Source of the DNA: Lampropedia puyangensis
GTDB lineage: Bacteria > Pseudomonadota > Gammaproteobacteria > Burkholderiales > Burkholderiaceae_C
Assembly: GCF_004833285.1 (NCBI RefSeq)
Contig: NZ_STFG01000001.1
Span: 248,001-312,000 of the forward strand
Length of the DNA: 64,000 nucleotides
Reading direction: 5' to 3'
The translations under genes were made by a program, and so were the position numbers. Position 1 is the stretch's first letter, and every line of letters begins with the position of its first letter. Positions 42,024-50,895 of this stretch are shown piece by piece. Below the pieces are notes generated by a model, which saw nothing but the letters and a program-made list of their open reading frames with translations, ran no database searches and was not told where the DNA came from.

Positions 42024-42043
42024 AATGATAACAATAGATCATT
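42024..42043. promoter_or_regulatory. palindrome upstream of the zinc cluster, candidate Zur operator
   Basis: AATGAT-AACAATAG-ATCATT (6-bp arms, 8-base centre) lies about 130 bases before the DUF2796 start, in an A+T-rich stretch. Zur sites of proteobacteria are A+T-rich palindromes of about this size. The match to a formal consensus is partial. Confidence 0.4.
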
Positions 42044-42134
42044 AGTATTTGTGTGAACTCAGGTATCTTTTGATTTCATCAAGGCGTAATAAATGTCGTG
42101 TGCGCTGTTTAGTGGGGGCTTGCAGTTGGCCATG

Positions 42135-42161
42135 AAAAAACCCAGCACAAAGGCTGGGTTT
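42135..42161 (-). terminator. intrinsic terminator after fahA
   Basis: AAACCCAGC pairs with GCTGGGTTT; on the minus strand the stem is followed by a run of T before CATGG. It ends the hmgA-fahA transcript 22 bases after the stop at 42183. Confidence 0.85.
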
Positions 42162-42182
42162 GATTGCAATGGCGCAGTGCGT

Positions 42183-43478
42183 TTAAGCAGGCAAAATAGT
42201 GGCTTGTACCTGGCCTAAACCAATTCTGGCAGCACCTTCGCGCTCGCACCAGCCGCGCAAGATCAAGGTGTCGCCGTCTTGCAAGAAAGTGCGTAGCTCG
42301 CCATTGAGCAGGGTGATTGGCTGTTTGCCGCCTTGGGTCAATTCAAGTAGCGAGCCTGCCTCGTGGGGGGTTGCGCCAGAAAGGGTGCCGGAACCTAGTA
42401 AATCACCAGGCTGCAGATTGCAGCCATTGATGGTGTGATGGGCAATCAATTGCGCAGCGGTCCAATAGGCTGCTTGGTCGGCACGACCAATGCTCAGGCG
42501 TGCTGGTGGTTCATTGTTTTGTGCCATTTGGGCTGTTTGCAGAAGCACTTCTAACGTGATGCCCAGTTGGCCTTTTTCTCGGTTTTGTTGGCCATCCAAA
42601 TAAGGCAGTGGCTGCGGGTCATTGGGCGCACGTGTGAAGGCGCTGCGAAATGGGGCTAGCGCCTCGTTGGTGATGACCCATGGCGAAATCGTCGAGGCAA
42701 AGTTCTTCGCGAGAAACGGCCCCAGCGGTTGGTACTCCCATGCCTGAATATCGCGTGCAGACCAGTCGTTGAGCAGTACGACTCCAAACAGATGTTCTTC
42801 CGCTTGCTCCAGTGCAATGCAGGAACCTTGTGCATTGCCTTGTGCCACCAAAAAGCCCAGTTCTAGCTCATAGTCCAAGCGCTTGCTGGGGCCAAAGCTG
42901 GGGGTTGGCGCATCAGGTGTTTTGGTTTGGCCTTGCGGGCGTTTGAAGTTGTTACCGCTGACGCCAATGGAGGAGCTGCGGCCGTGGTAACCGATAGGCA
43001 CCCATTGGTAGTTGGGCATTAAAGGCTGATCTGGGCGAAACAGCTTACCTACAGATGTGGCGTGGTGGATGCCCGTGTAGAAATCGGTGTAATCACCAAT
43101 ATGGCAGGGAAGGCCCATTTGTGCTTGGGATTGCGCAGTCAGCAGCTTGCTCCAGGCTTTTTCCTGAGCGCTTCCTGTTTTTAATCCATCTGAGAGTTGC
43201 TGCCGGATTTGCAGACGCTGCTGCACAGGCAACGCCATGATGGTATTCAAGTCGTCTGTATCAATCACGCCGGCGGCGCGGGCATCGAGAATGTAGTCCC
43301 CAATGGCAACGCCCAGCCGCCAAGATGGCGCATCATCACCAGTGCGATCACCTAGCGGGCGGTAGCGTCCCCAAGGCAAATTTTGAATAGGAAAGTCAGC
43401 ATGGGGGACGTTGGCCGAGGCCACCCAACTGGTGAGGTTGGTGTCATGTGTGGCGTTGGGTGTCAGCAATGAATGCAT
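42183..43478 (-). CDS. fahA: fumarylacetoacetase
   Basis: The last enzyme of tyrosine/homogentisate breakdown, splitting fumarylacetoacetate into fumarate and acetoacetate. The 431-residue product has the N-terminal domain (FPIQNLPWGRYRP) and the C-terminal FAH catalytic domain: DYTDFYTGIHHATSVGKLFR, YHGRSSSIGVSG, LDYELELGFLVAQGN, LLNDWSARDIQAWEYQPLGP, and the end GDTLILRGWCE. Length matches the family (about 420-440). GGAG lies before the ATG; it starts 18 bases after hmgA, so they form an operon. The 4-maleylacetoacetate isomerase gene is not seen here. Confidence 0.95.
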   Translation of the reverse strand: MHSLLTPNATHDTNLTSWVASANVPHADFPIQNLPWGRYRPLGDRTGDDAPSWRLGVAIGDYILDARAAGVIDTDDLNTIMALPVQQRLQIRQQLSDGLKTGSAQEKAWSKLLTAQSQAQMGLPCHIGDYTDFYTGIHHATSVGKLFRPDQPLMPNYQWVPIGYHGRSSSIGVSGNNFKRPQGQTKTPDAPTPSFGPSKRLDYELELGFLVAQGNAQGSCIALEQAEEHLFGVVLLNDWSARDIQAWEYQPLGPFLAKNFASTISPWVITNEALAPFRSAFTRAPNDPQPLPYLDGQQNREKGQLGITLEVLLQTAQMAQNNEPPARLSIGRADQAAYWTAAQLIAHHTINGCNLQPGDLLGSGTLSGATPHEAGSLLELTQGGKQPITLLNGELRTFLQDGDTLILRGWCEREGAARIGLGQVQATILPA

Positions 43479-43496
43479 GAGGGCTCCGTAGTTGTT

Positions 43497-44816
43497 TTAC
43501 TTTTTCGCTGGGTTGAAGTGCTTTTTCACATCCAGCCAGCATTGGTGGTAATTGGCTTGCAGTTGTGCTGAAGAGAGCGCGGCTTGTGTAGGACGAATGA
43601 CGTGGCGCGTTTCGAACATGAAGGCCATGGTCGCATCGACTTTGTGTGGTGTGGAGGTATCGATCTGGCTGGCTTTCTCGAACGTGGCTGCGTCAGGACC
43701 ATGGCCACTCATGCAGTTGTGCAAGCTGGCGCCGCCTGGACGGAATCCATCGGCTTTGGCATCGTACTCGCCCACAATCAAACCCATGAATTCGCTGGCA
43801 ATATTGCGGTGAAACCATGGTGGACGGAAAGTGTTTTCTGCAGCCAACCAGCGAGGGGGGAAAATCACGAAATCGATTGTGTCCACACCCGCCGTGTCTG
43901 AAGGCGATTGCAGCACCAAAAAAATTGAAGGGTCTGGATGGTCGTAACTGATGGAGCCAATCGTGTTAAAGCGCCGCAGATCGTACTTGTAGGGGGCGAA
44001 GTTGCCATGCCACGCGACGACATCGAGTGGGGAGTGGTCGAGCTGTGCCTTCCAGAGATTGCCGCCAAACTTGGTAATCAATTCGAATTGGCCATCCACA
44101 TCTTCGTACCACGCCACAGGGGTCTGGAAGTCTCGTGGGTTGGCAAGTCCGTTGGAGCCAATGACGCCAAGGTCAGGTAACTGAAAAGGCGCACCATAGT
44201 TCTCACAGATATAGCCGCGTGCCTCTGTATCGAGCAGTTCGACGCGAAACCGAATGCCTCGTGGAATGACGACAATTTCTTGCGGTTCAGCCTCGATCAG
44301 GCCGCATTCTGTTGCAAAGCGCAGGCGCCCTTGCTGCAGAACAATCAGCATTTCCCCGTCAGCGTTGTAGAAAAAACGCCCTTGCATAGAACGATTGATG
44401 GCGTAGAGATGAATGGCTGTACCACTTTGTCCATGAGGATCGCCATTGCCTGCCATGGTATGCAGGCCATCAATGAAGTCGACGGACTCTTGCGCGGGGG
44501 GCAGTGGCAGAGGGTCCCAGCGCAATTGATTCGGTGTTGTTGGGATGTCTTGGAAGTCGAGGCTGAGATGGCCATTGCCAATCGCTTCAAAGGGCGTGTG
44601 TGCTGCGCCAGGGCGAATGCGGTAGAACCAGGTGCGGCGGTTGGCATGGCGTGGCGCAGTAAAGGCAGAGCCCGAAAGCTGCTCGGCATACAGGCCATAG
44701 GGACAAATTTGTGGGGAATTCTGTCCAACAGGCAAGGCGCCGGGCAAGGCTTCGGTCGCCCATTCGTTGGCAAAACCACTCATGTACTGCAAGTCTGTAG
44801 TGTCGGAATGGGGCAT
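43497..44816 (-). CDS. hmgA: homogentisate 1,2-dioxygenase
   Basis: This non-haem Fe(II) enzyme opens the ring of homogentisate to maleylacetoacetate. The 439-residue product shows [20 protein letters not shown] at the N-terminus, then [15 protein letters not shown] and [20 protein letters not shown]; the metal region is near [20 protein letters not shown], with the His and Glu ligands, and [17 protein letters not shown] follows. Length is normal (about 430-445). A LysR-type gene is divergent, 139 bases away, and fahA lies downstream. Confidence 0.96.
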   Translation of the reverse strand: MPHSDTTDLQYMSGFANEWATEALPGALPVGQNSPQICPYGLYAEQLSGSAFTAPRHANRRTWFYRIRPGAAHTPFEAIGNGHLSLDFQDIPTTPNQLRWDPLPLPPAQESVDFIDGLHTMAGNGDPHGQSGTAIHLYAINRSMQGRFFYNADGEMLIVLQQGRLRFATECGLIEAEPQEIVVIPRGIRFRVELLDTEARGYICENYGAPFQLPDLGVIGSNGLANPRDFQTPVAWYEDVDGQFELITKFGGNLWKAQLDHSPLDVVAWHGNFAPYKYDLRRFNTIGSISYDHPDPSIFLVLQSPSDTAGVDTIDFVIFPPRWLAAENTFRPPWFHRNIASEFMGLIVGEYDAKADGFRPGGASLHNCMSGHGPDAATFEKASQIDTSTPHKVDATMAFMFETRHVIRPTQAALSSAQLQANYHQCWLDVKKHFNPAKK

Positions 44817-44955
44817 GGTTTGTCTCCTGAATAATGGTCAATGGAGGCATTGTCGTGCTTGAAGAATTATTTTCAATAAAGATATTGTTATATTAATTAT
44901 TTGTATTTCTGATAGTTTTTGATTGGCACCATGCACACCATGATCGTGAAACACC
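44817..44955. promoter_or_regulatory. A+T-rich divergent promoter region of hmgA and the LysR gene
   Basis: The 139-base gap contains a strongly A+T-rich core (ATTATTTTCAATAAAGATAT onward, about 44862-44920), unlike flanking DNA. It should hold both promoters and the LysR binding site; no single T-N11-A box stands out. Confidence 0.45.
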
Positions 44956-45960
44956 ATGCCTATTGCCTCCCATTTAAAGCACTTTGATTTGAACTTGCTG
45001 CTGGTTTTTCAATGCCTGATGCAAGAGTGCAGTGTGACACGCGCCGCCCAATCCTTGGGCATGTCGCAACCTGCTGTGAGTGGTGCATTGGCACGGCTAC
45101 GCCAAGCTACCGGAGATGCATTGTTTGTGCGTTCTGGTCGCAGTGGCATGCAGCCCACACCGTTTGCTGAGCAGTTGGCAGAGCCTGTGGCGCAAGCATT
45201 GAGCTCGATAGCGCACCATTTGCGCTCACCAGTCGCGTTTGATCCTAAAACCAGCTCACGGCAATTCACTGTCGCAATGCTGGATGTGGCAGAAGTGCAT
45301 TTCATGCCGCAATGGATTGCCTATTGCGACACCCATGCGCCCAATGTTCGGCTTGCTGTGCATACGCCTCAGTTGGCATCCAATGGCGTTGCCAGTGTGC
45401 AGGAGGCTTTGCGCGCGGGCAGTGTGGATTTGGCCATCGGCGCTTTTGAAGACATGCCACAAGGTGCGATGCAGCAATTGCTGTTTGAGCAGTCATTTGT
45501 GGTGATTGCAAGAGCAGACCATCCTCATTTCAAACGCGCAGGCTTTACCAATAAACGCCAAGGGAAAGCGGATAAGCACCAGCAGCCAGGGGCTAGAGGC
45601 AGTCTGCCGCTGTTGCAGCCCACAATGCTGGCGCATTCGCGTTGTGTGCTGGTGCATCAACCTCAGGGCGGTTATGCGCAAGCACAGCGCCTGTTGCTGA
45701 GCGCAGCCGGCGCATCGGGCGCTCACCACTATTGTGCAAGCCAAGTTACGGTGCCACTGGTGGTGGCGCAAACCGATGCGATGGCTATTGTTCCTGAACG
45801 ATTAGCGCAGGAGTTTGCGACAACGTTGGGATTGTCTGTGGCCCGGTTGGATGGGGCTGATTTAACGCTGAAGACCTATTGCTTTTGGCATCCGAAGTTT
45901 CATCAAGACCAAGCCAATCGTTGGCTGCGCGCTTGTTTGCTGAAATTGTTTGGCGGCTAA
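44956..45960 (+). CDS. LysR family transcriptional regulator
   Basis: A 334-residue LysR protein. The N-terminal winged helix is clear (HFDLNLLLVFQCLMQECSVT, RAAQSLGMSQPAVSGALARL, GDALFVRSG at residues 8-68), followed by a two-lobe effector domain (about 95-330). The form DLNLLLVFQ is that of the NodD/PcaQ-like aromatic regulators. It lies divergent from hmgA-fahA and probably controls them in response to a homogentisate-pathway intermediate; that is inference from position. A Lys/Gln-rich insert around 190-215 is unusual in length. Confidence 0.92.
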   Translation: MPIASHLKHFDLNLLLVFQCLMQECSVTRAAQSLGMSQPAVSGALARLRQATGDALFVRSGRSGMQPTPFAEQLAEPVAQALSSIAHHLRSPVAFDPKTSSRQFTVAMLDVAEVHFMPQWIAYCDTHAPNVRLAVHTPQLASNGVASVQEALRAGSVDLAIGAFEDMPQGAMQQLLFEQSFVVIARADHPHFKRAGFTNKRQGKADKHQQPGARGSLPLLQPTMLAHSRCVLVHQPQGGYAQAQRLLLSAAGASGAHHYCASQVTVPLVVAQTDAMAIVPERLAQEFATTLGLSVARLDGADLTLKTYCFWHPKFHQDQANRWLRACLLKLFGG

Positions 45961-46107
45961 AACCGTTTTTTTCTCGCCGCTAAATAAGCTTGGTTTGTAA
46001 CGCTGATTTGCGCAGGATCGCTCTGTTTGCCGTGCAGAATAGACGCTTAGATCAAGGCTATACAGAACATGTCGTGTGGCATGCTGCTTGACATGGAGAC
46101 GATGTTC

Positions 46108-47424
46108 ATGACTGAAAAAATCACCGCCGACCTTTGCCGACAGTGGGATGCGCAAGACTTGTTGGCACCACTGCGTTCGCAGTTTCAATTGCCAGACGGC
46201 ATTATTTATTTAGATGGTAATTCACTGGGTGTTCAACCCAAAGCCGCATTGCAGCGTGCCCAAGAAGTGGTTGCGCAGGAGTGGGGTACGCAACTCATTC
46301 GTGCATGGAATAGTGCGGATTGGGTGCATTTGCCGCAACGCATGGGCAATCTGATCGCGCCATGGATTGGAGCGAAGCAGGAGGAGGTGGTCGTGACAGA
46401 CACCACTTCCATCAACCTCTACAAGGTGCTGCATGCCGCCTTGCGTATTGCTCAAGCTGAGCAGCCTCAGCGTCGCAAAGTGGTTTCCGAGCGTGCTAAT
46501 TTCCCAACCGATTTGTATATTGCGCAGTCGCTGTGCCAACAGTTTGACTTGGATTTGGTGTTGATTGAGCCAGAGGAGTTGGCTGATTCCTTGAAGGAGG
46601 ATGTTGCTGTTTTGCTGCTCACGCACGTGAACTACCGTACCGGCGCAATGCACGATATGGAGGCTGTGACCCGTACGGCCCATGGTGTGGGTATTGTGAC
46701 CGTCTGGGATTTGTGCCATAGCGCAGGCGCAGTTCCGGTTGATTTGAATGCAGCACAAGCCGACTTTGCGATTGGTTGCACTTATAAATACCTCAACGGT
46801 GGCCCCGGCGCTCCAGCGTTCGTATGGGCGCACCCGCGGCACGTTAACCGTTTTGAGCAGCCGTTGTCAGGTTGGCATGGTCATGCCTTGCCATTCTCTT
46901 TTGACCCTCAGTACCAGCCTGCGATTGGCGTTGAACGGTATTTGTGTGGCACCCAGCCCATCATCAGTATGTCGGTGTTGGAGTGCGGCCTCCAGGTGTT
47001 TGCGCAAGCCCAAGCTTTGGGTGGGATGGCTGCGTTGCGTAAAAAATCCTTGGCACTGACAGACACCTTCATGCGCCTGGTTGAGCAGGAGTGTGGTGCG
47101 TACGGCTTTGGCGTGGCAACACCCCAGATGCATGCGCAACGCGGCTCACAAGTGAGTTTGACGCGCACCTACGGCAGCGGTATTGATGCAAAAGACAGCG
47201 GAGCCTATGCGATTGTGCAAGCACTGATAGCGCGTGGTGTGATTGGGGACTTTCGTGCAGGAGGTGGCCCAGGCAGCCCACATCTGGATATTTTGCGTTT
47301 TGGCTTCACGCCGCTTTACACCAGCTTTGGTGATGTATGGCAAGCCGTGCAGCATTTGCGCGAGGTAATGCAATCGCAGGAGTGGAAGCAGCCACGGTTT
47401 CACCAGCGCAACGCAGTCACCTGA
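46108..47424 (+). CDS. kynU: kynureninase
   Basis: A PLP enzyme that cleaves kynurenine to anthranilate and alanine in tryptophan breakdown. The 438-residue product has IIYLDGNSLGVQPKAALQRA near the start, VVSERANFPTDLYIAQ, LTHVNYRTGAMHDMEAVT, VWDLCHSAGAVPVDL (Asp201 on the pyridine nitrogen) and GCTYKYLNGGPGAPAFVW with Lys227 as the PLP lysine. Of the possible starts (46069, 46093, 46108), ATG 46108 has GGAG upstream at a workable distance and gives the family length. The genes for tryptophan dioxygenase and formamidase are not in the window. Confidence 0.95.
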   Translation: MTEKITADLCRQWDAQDLLAPLRSQFQLPDGIIYLDGNSLGVQPKAALQRAQEVVAQEWGTQLIRAWNSADWVHLPQRMGNLIAPWIGAKQEEVVVTDTTSINLYKVLHAALRIAQAEQPQRRKVVSERANFPTDLYIAQSLCQQFDLDLVLIEPEELADSLKEDVAVLLLTHVNYRTGAMHDMEAVTRTAHGVGIVTVWDLCHSAGAVPVDLNAAQADFAIGCTYKYLNGGPGAPAFVWAHPRHVNRFEQPLSGWHGHALPFSFDPQYQPAIGVERYLCGTQPIISMSVLECGLQVFAQAQALGGMAALRKKSLALTDTFMRLVEQECGAYGFGVATPQMHAQRGSQVSLTRTYGSGIDAKDSGAYAIVQALIARGVIGDFRAGGGPGSPHLDILRFGFTPLYTSFGDVWQAVQHLREVMQSQEWKQPRFHQRNAVT

Positions 47425-47519
47425 ACATCAGCTTGATGTGCCGCTCGGTCTGGGGCATGAGAGGCGCATGGTGTTTTGTGCAAGGGCTTGCCAGCCGCGT
47501 CTATATCGTAAATACGTCT

Positions 47520-48137
47520 TTATTCCACACGACTCCAAAATGCTAACTGCACAGTGGTTGGGTCGATCATGTCCAAATAGTCTTGGCAATCGGGATGAAA
47601 TGGCCCTTGCCCCCAGCGCCCACACAAGGCGCGGGCGTGTTGTGCGCTGTCTGCCAGCACTACATCAGCCAATAGCGTGGGGTCGGTCTCGTTGCGCATG
47701 ATCATGTGTGCCTCAAACCCCGGTTGGCCTTGGTAGAGTGAAGCTGCCATGTGTTGGGCCGCATGCATTAGGGAGGTTTCTGAGATCCCCGGGCGCAATC
47801 GGAACAAGGAAAATTCAAGACCTTGAATGCTCTTCGCAGTGTGTGCGTGCGTGAACAGGGGCTCGATCCATATGGGCGCTGCATCGGTCTGCATCAATGC
47901 GAAATAATGTCTAAATGCATCGGTATCCAGCAACGCAGCAAGGGTCTCTTGCGCTTCGTGCTGCGAGCGCCAATGCAGCATGTCTGCGTAGCGTCCGGCT
48001 CCCAGCTTTAGAAGCTGGCGTGACTGGTAGGCGGGTTGTGCTTGCAGTAAAGGTTGAATGGCTGCGGATGCGGCTAGCAGTTGTGCTTCAGTGGCGTTAG
48101 GAGCGAGGCTGAATGGTGCCCATTCAATGGTATGCAT
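47520..48137 (-). CDS. NIPSNAP/ABM-like dimeric alpha-beta barrel protein
   Basis: The 205-residue protein looks like two tandem ferredoxin-like (ABM/NIPSNAP) halves: first WAPFSLAPNATEAQLLAASA to the HYFALMQTDAAP region, then LEFSLFRLRPGISETSLMHA to DYLDMIDPTTVQLAFWSRVE. The repeat of a strand, helix and catalytic-type acidic loop supports this. Such proteins include monooxygenases and stress proteins. ATG 48137 starts a natural N-terminus; the longer frame overlaps the divergent WYL regulator gene. I give no substrate. Confidence 0.65.
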   Translation of the reverse strand: MHTIEWAPFSLAPNATEAQLLAASAAIQPLLQAQPAYQSRQLLKLGAGRYADMLHWRSQHEAQETLAALLDTDAFRHYFALMQTDAAPIWIEPLFTHAHTAKSIQGLEFSLFRLRPGISETSLMHAAQHMAASLYQGQPGFEAHMIMRNETDPTLLADVVLADSAQHARALCGRWGQGPFHPDCQDYLDMIDPTTVQLAFWSRVE

Positions 48138-48241
48138 ACGGTGTTTCTCTATAGGTTGAACGAGTGTGCGATGATCCAGGTATTGCTGCCATTCAATGGC
48201 AGTAAAAGATAATGACTTGACTGCGGCCCCAACCACACACC

Positions 48242-48973
48242 ATGCAAGAACGTACATTGCACGCTCGTTTGAATCGTCTGGAAGCATTAGCTGATCGCTT
48301 GTCGGATGGCGAAGTGCATGCTGTGGCGGCTTTGGCGCAAGAGCTGCAAGTTAGCGAGCGCACTTTGGCGCGAGATTTGGATGTGTTGCGTGAGCAGGGC
48401 TGGGCATTGCAGAGTGCATCGGGCAAAGGCGGGGGCATTCAGATTGCGCAGCGCTGGGCCTCCGGGCGCATGACACTGCGCAGTGCAGACGCCATTGAGC
48501 TCTTGATGGCACTGGCACTGTCTGAGGCCTTGGGCTTGTCGCAGGCCAGTCGCCACGCCGATTTGCGCCGCCAACTGGGGCGTAGTTTTTCCCCTGCAGA
48601 CCGCAATGCCATCGCCCGCTTGCGCAAAAGAATACGGGTCGCATCACCGGTTTCTGTTGATGTGCAGCAGAGTGTGCGCAGACGTGACCCGACTATTTTG
48701 GAGGTGGTGTATAGCGCGTTTGTCCATCAGACAGTGCTAGCAATTCGTTACATCGATGGGAAGCAAACGCACAGCGAACGAATGATCGAGGCGCAGTATT
48801 TATTACTGGCATGGCCATTTTGGTATGTGCTGGCCTGGGACCTGCAACGCCAAGCTGTACGCACGTTCAGGCTGGATCGCATCACCTCTGCGAGTGCCTT
48901 GGCGCAGCGGTTCCAATTGCGCAGTGCCCAGCCGTTTTGGGCGTCATGCAATGAGGTGGGGATTGTGCTGTGA
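48242..48973 (+). CDS. WYL-domain transcriptional regulator
   Basis: A 243-residue DeoR/YafY-type regulator. The N-terminal HTH_11 domain is MQERTLHARLNRLEALADRL, VAALAQELQVSERTLARDLD (residues 1-60); the C-terminal WYL domain spans about 150-230 with IRYIDGKQTHSERMIEAQYL and the WYL-like LAWPFWYVLAWDLQ. It is divergent from the NIPSNAP-like gene and probably controls it. WYL domains bind small ligands or nucleic acids, and these regulators appear in defence and metabolic loci. Confidence 0.9.
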   Translation: MQERTLHARLNRLEALADRLSDGEVHAVAALAQELQVSERTLARDLDVLREQGWALQSASGKGGGIQIAQRWASGRMTLRSADAIELLMALALSEALGLSQASRHADLRRQLGRSFSPADRNAIARLRKRIRVASPVSVDVQQSVRRRDPTILEVVYSAFVHQTVLAIRYIDGKQTHSERMIEAQYLLLAWPFWYVLAWDLQRQAVRTFRLDRITSASALAQRFQLRSAQPFWASCNEVGIVL

Positions 48974-48982
48974 TGGCTGCGC

Positions 48983-49666
48983 TTACAAAGTGGATATGAG
49001 TGCTTGCTCCGCCATGCATAGGTCGACTTGGTGGCTGCTGCCACTCATTGTTGTGACCCAGTCAGGGGATGACTGCAGAAAATGCACTACCGCAAGCAAG
49101 GCTTGTTTTTGCTGCGGGTTGAAGTGCCGCACTGTGTTGCTATCATTTCCTAGGAAGTAGAGTAACTGCTCACCATACCATTCGCGGTCGTCGAAGTGAC
49201 TGGGCGCTAAAGCGTAGCGAACTAATGCGGGCATGTAGTACGCCACTCCGTCGGGGGAGCAGAAAGTGATGGGGTCATACCCCGGGCAACCAAGTGCGTC
49301 TCTTGGGATCGATTCGCGTTGATGGCTGCGAAGGTTCTGATCGTGATCAGCGCACTCTGGGCAATGGGTGTGGTCTGTGAAATGTGCCGGTTTTGGTATA
49401 TCACCAAAGGCAAGGTCGATGGCAGCAACAATACTTAAGGCGTCTTGGGTTAGCCAAACTTGTGGACATTTTTGGATGTGTTTGAACCATTGACGTGCCT
49501 CTTGTTTTGAGCAGTTCGTTACTTGCTGAAATATCTCCTCTGCCATAGTGGGGCCGCACTGCGATCGTGCCAGCAAGGCATCACGACACGATGTCAGCGC
49601 ATCGGCCAATGGGGAAATGGCGAGAGTCCTTTGTCCGCAGCGTTGGCAAGTGGTCGTGCGTGCCAT
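48983..49666 (-). CDS. uncharacterised zinc-ribbon protein (DUF6714-like)
   Basis: A 227-residue soluble protein starting with an N-terminal CxxC (TTTCQRCGQRTLA), two further Cys pairs near 23-40 and CPEC-type cysteines at about 105 (HCPECADHDQNL). The middle has a motif GYDPITFCSPDGVAYYMPAL, VRYALAPSHFDDREWYGEQL, like the DUF6714 family of SMI1/KNR4-neighbour proteins. The stop is at 48983, 10 bases from the WYL gene's end, so the genes converge. Function unknown. Confidence 0.6.
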   Translation of the reverse strand: MARTTTCQRCGQRTLAISPLADALTSCRDALLARSQCGPTMAEEIFQQVTNCSKQEARQWFKHIQKCPQVWLTQDALSIVAAIDLAFGDIPKPAHFTDHTHCPECADHDQNLRSHQRESIPRDALGCPGYDPITFCSPDGVAYYMPALVRYALAPSHFDDREWYGEQLLYFLGNDSNTVRHFNPQQKQALLAVVHFLQSSPDWVTTMSGSSHQVDLCMAEQALISTL

Positions 49667-49688
49667 GAGGTTGTAGTGATTGCTTGGA

Positions 49689-50876
49689 TTAGCTCTTCGT
49701 GATGGCCCGTAAGAACGTCGCCATTTTTGTTTCTGTTTCGCGAATCTCGCTTACAGGATCTGAGCCAGCTACAGTGCCTGCTCCTGCATAGAGACGGAAG
49801 CTGCGCTGACCGTCGTAGCGACCGCAGCGGATTGTTAAAGCCCATTCACCATCGCCATTTTCTTTTTGCCAGCCCACAAGGCCTGCAAAATATTCGCGCG
49901 CAAAAGGTTCGAGCGCTTGAATACTTGCGAACGCTTGTGCGGTCGGGTAACCGCACATGGCAGGAGTGGGGTGCAGGGCAAGGCCCAGATCAAGAGCGCT
50001 CATCTGGGGTGATTTGAGTCGAGCGGTGATGAATGTCGACAAGTGCCAAAGCGCGTCGGTTCCAATCACGCTGGGAGTTTCAGGAACATCCAACTCTGTG
50101 CAATGCTCGGCCAGAATGCGCGCAATGTCGCTGACCACGTAACCATGCTCACGCAGGTCTTTTTCCGATGCGGCTAAGCCTTCATGCCGCTGTTGGTCGA
50201 TCACAGGGTCAGAGTGGCGCGGGATGGAGCCTGCCAAGGGATTGATGTAGACCATTTCCCCCTCGCGACGCACAAGAAGCTCTGGGCTGGCACCCATCAT
50301 GGAGGCTTGGGATTGTGCGTCTTCAGCCCAGATAGGCAGGTTGAAGGTATAGCCATGGCGGTTGCGTGTCAGCAGGTCACGCATGATGTGTTCGGGATCG
50401 ATGGCACCATCCAATGCAATGTCCATGGCTCGCGCGAGGACGATTTTTTTAACATCGCCTTGTGCGAACAATTCCAGTGCGCGCTCCACCATCTGACCGT
50501 AAACCTCAGGCGCTGGCACGGGTGTTTTGCTTAGTACTGACGGACTCACTTGCGCTGAGTTGGCTCCAATGGTCAAAGCGTCGTTGGGGCTGAGTGTATG
50601 TTGCACATGCAGCGGCAAGGTCAGGCTCGCCGGCAACTGTGTGTCGAAAGGGATGAGCCCGAACAGGGTAGGCGTTGTTTGTCCGCGTGACCGGGCCTGT
50701 GCAAAAAGAGCATTCACACTCGCAGAGGTGATGGGCGCGTATGCATGCAGATCCTCTGCATGGTTGTGGCTGCGCAGCTGGTGCTGGGCTGATGCAAAGA
50801 AAATGTCGCGATGGCTTAACTGATTGAGCAGCCAGTCGGGACTGCTCTGTGAGGGGGAAGTAGCAGAGATTGTCAT
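49689..50876 (-). CDS. isochorismate synthase (chorismate-binding enzyme)
   Basis: A 395-residue chorismate-binding enzyme of the EntC/DhbC/MenF type, which converts chorismate to isochorismate. Landmarks are KKIVLARAMDIALDG, ASPELLVRREGEMVYINPLA, AGSIPRHSD, LREHGYVVSDIARILAEHC, HLSTFITARLKS, LHPTPAMCGYPTAQAF and YAGAGTVAGSDP. No siderophore, menaquinone or salicylate genes adjoin, and ubiquinone is the expected quinone, so its product use is unclear. No overlap or operon partner: the Bug gene at 50896 stops 19 bases upstream and reads the same way. Confidence 0.88.
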   Translation of the reverse strand: MTISATSPSQSSPDWLLNQLSHRDIFFASAQHQLRSHNHAEDLHAYAPITSASVNALFAQARSRGQTTPTLFGLIPFDTQLPASLTLPLHVQHTLSPNDALTIGANSAQVSPSVLSKTPVPAPEVYGQMVERALELFAQGDVKKIVLARAMDIALDGAIDPEHIMRDLLTRNRHGYTFNLPIWAEDAQSQASMMGASPELLVRREGEMVYINPLAGSIPRHSDPVIDQQRHEGLAASEKDLREHGYVVSDIARILAEHCTELDVPETPSVIGTDALWHLSTFITARLKSPQMSALDLGLALHPTPAMCGYPTAQAFASIQALEPFAREYFAGLVGWQKENGDGEWALTIRCGRYDGQRSFRLYAGAGTVAGSDPVSEIRETETKMATFLRAITKS

Positions 50877-50895
50877 GGGGTGCGCGTATTGTGGG

